Part shown: positions 35,047 to 35,310 of the stretch, in pieces
Position numbering within the stretch: the stretch's first letter is position 1
Layout: the number at the start of each line of letters is the position of its first letter
Assembly (NCBI GenBank): GCA_025463745.1
Contig: JAODBB010000108.1
Coordinates: 1-35,310, forward strand
Length of the DNA: 35,310 nucleotides
Source of the DNA: Subtercola sp.
Lineage (GTDB): Bacteria; Actinomycetota; Actinomycetes; Actinomycetales; Microbacteriaceae
Direction of reading: 5' to 3'
Position numbers and translations under genes: made by a program
Notes under the pieces: model-generated
The model's database searches: none
What the model was told of the DNA's origin: nothing
The model's input: the letters and a program-made list of their open reading frames with translations, nothing else

Positions 35047-35159
35047 CGACAGAGAACGGGCAGCCAAAAAACTGACCACAAGCAGACGAAAGCCTGAAGC
35101 TCGAGACTCGTGTTGCAAATCGGCGGCGTGCGTGAAATCAGCGGTTGGTTCTCTTCCGT

Positions 35160-35310
35160 TCATCGGGCGCCTGCTCGTGCGTGTGCTTGTGCGTGTGTGT
35201 GTCCGACGCGTCGCCTGGTGCAGGGTCTGGGTGTTTGTGTCCGGTCGATTTCGGGTGGTGGGATGATGTGGGGTGCTCCGTTGATCATGATGAGTTGCCA
35301 CCTGCTGTGA
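35160..35310 (-). CDS. 13E12/DUF222-type HNH protein, C-terminal end only (cut by window edge)
   Basis: Reading the minus strand from the window edge gives about 49 residues ending at TGA (35160-35162). They include LIMINGAPHIIPP and DRTQTPRP, matching LIMINGAPHFLPP and DWTRTPRP in the gene at 2-547. The HNH core itself lies outside the window. The tail after TPRP is Arg/His-rich and unlike the first copy. Confidence 0.75.
   Translation of the reverse strand, partial: HSRWQLIMINGAPHIIPPPEIDRTQTPRPCTRRRVGHTHAQAHARAGAR

Noticed and set aside
34105-35301. Long minus-strand open frame (398 codons) across pncB
   Set aside because: Antisense shadow of a certain gene in GC-rich DNA. Only the end at 35160-35310, in a different frame, shows real protein similarity.

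Overview
GC-rich actinobacterial chromosome segment, most likely from a Microbacteriaceae member. The pointers are a DUF7882-type protein at 1040-1372, a mycofactocin locus, a MarP-type protease whose key residues align with the mycobacterial enzyme, RF2 without a programmed frameshift, many GTG/TTG starts, and several probable leaderless promoters. Functions were assigned by reading the translations; no database search was run.

Layout. (1) 1-547: 3' part of a 13E12/DUF222-type HNH endonuclease gene, then about 490 bp of non-coding DNA with two hairpins, then the DUF7882 gene. (2) 1450-11716: a mycofactocin redox-cofactor locus. On the minus strand the order is mftA-mftB-mftC, two mycofactocin-type SDR dehydrogenases, a MoxR AAA+ ATPase, a VWA (CoxE-like) protein, mftE and mftF. 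On the plus strand, divergent from mftA, are mftR and mftG. No mftD is present; a MoxR/VWA pair lies within the run instead. Most junctions are 4-base ATGA/GTGA overlaps. (3) 11741-13838: a cyclic-nucleotide-domain/thioredoxin-reductase-like flavoprotein lacking the CxxC, divergent from a UBP-type zinc-finger protein. (4) 13894-18373: a deazaflavin-type (F420) oxidoreductase, PEP carboxylase, and a MarP-like periplasmic protease. (5) 18426-27000: tmRNA (ssrA), an SDR, a DrrAB-like ABC transporter, smpB, an HtrA-like protease, ftsX-ftsE and prfB, which form a translation-rescue/cell-division block with accessory genes inserted. (6) 27048-31356: MFS transporter, tRNA-Leu(UAG), DedA protein, cation/proton antiporter and a convergent, overlapping CDF metal exporter. 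(7) 31424-35046: rdgB-rph-murI run with divergent pncB. (8) 35160-35310: 3' end of a second 13E12-type gene on the minus strand, pointing inward.

How the mft genes work together (family knowledge): MftA is the precursor peptide, MftB presents it, MftC modifies its C-terminal Val-Tyr, MftE releases the modified dipeptide and MftF glycosylates the product. The SDRs would reduce the cofactor while oxidising alcohols, and MftG would pass electrons on to respiration. The step normally done by MftD has no visible enzyme here. The MoxR/VWA pair is the least explained part of the locus and the best candidate for something undescribed. A second theme is the large number of short tandem arrays (13-18 bp units, most often 15 bp), concentrated in or beside the mft operon.
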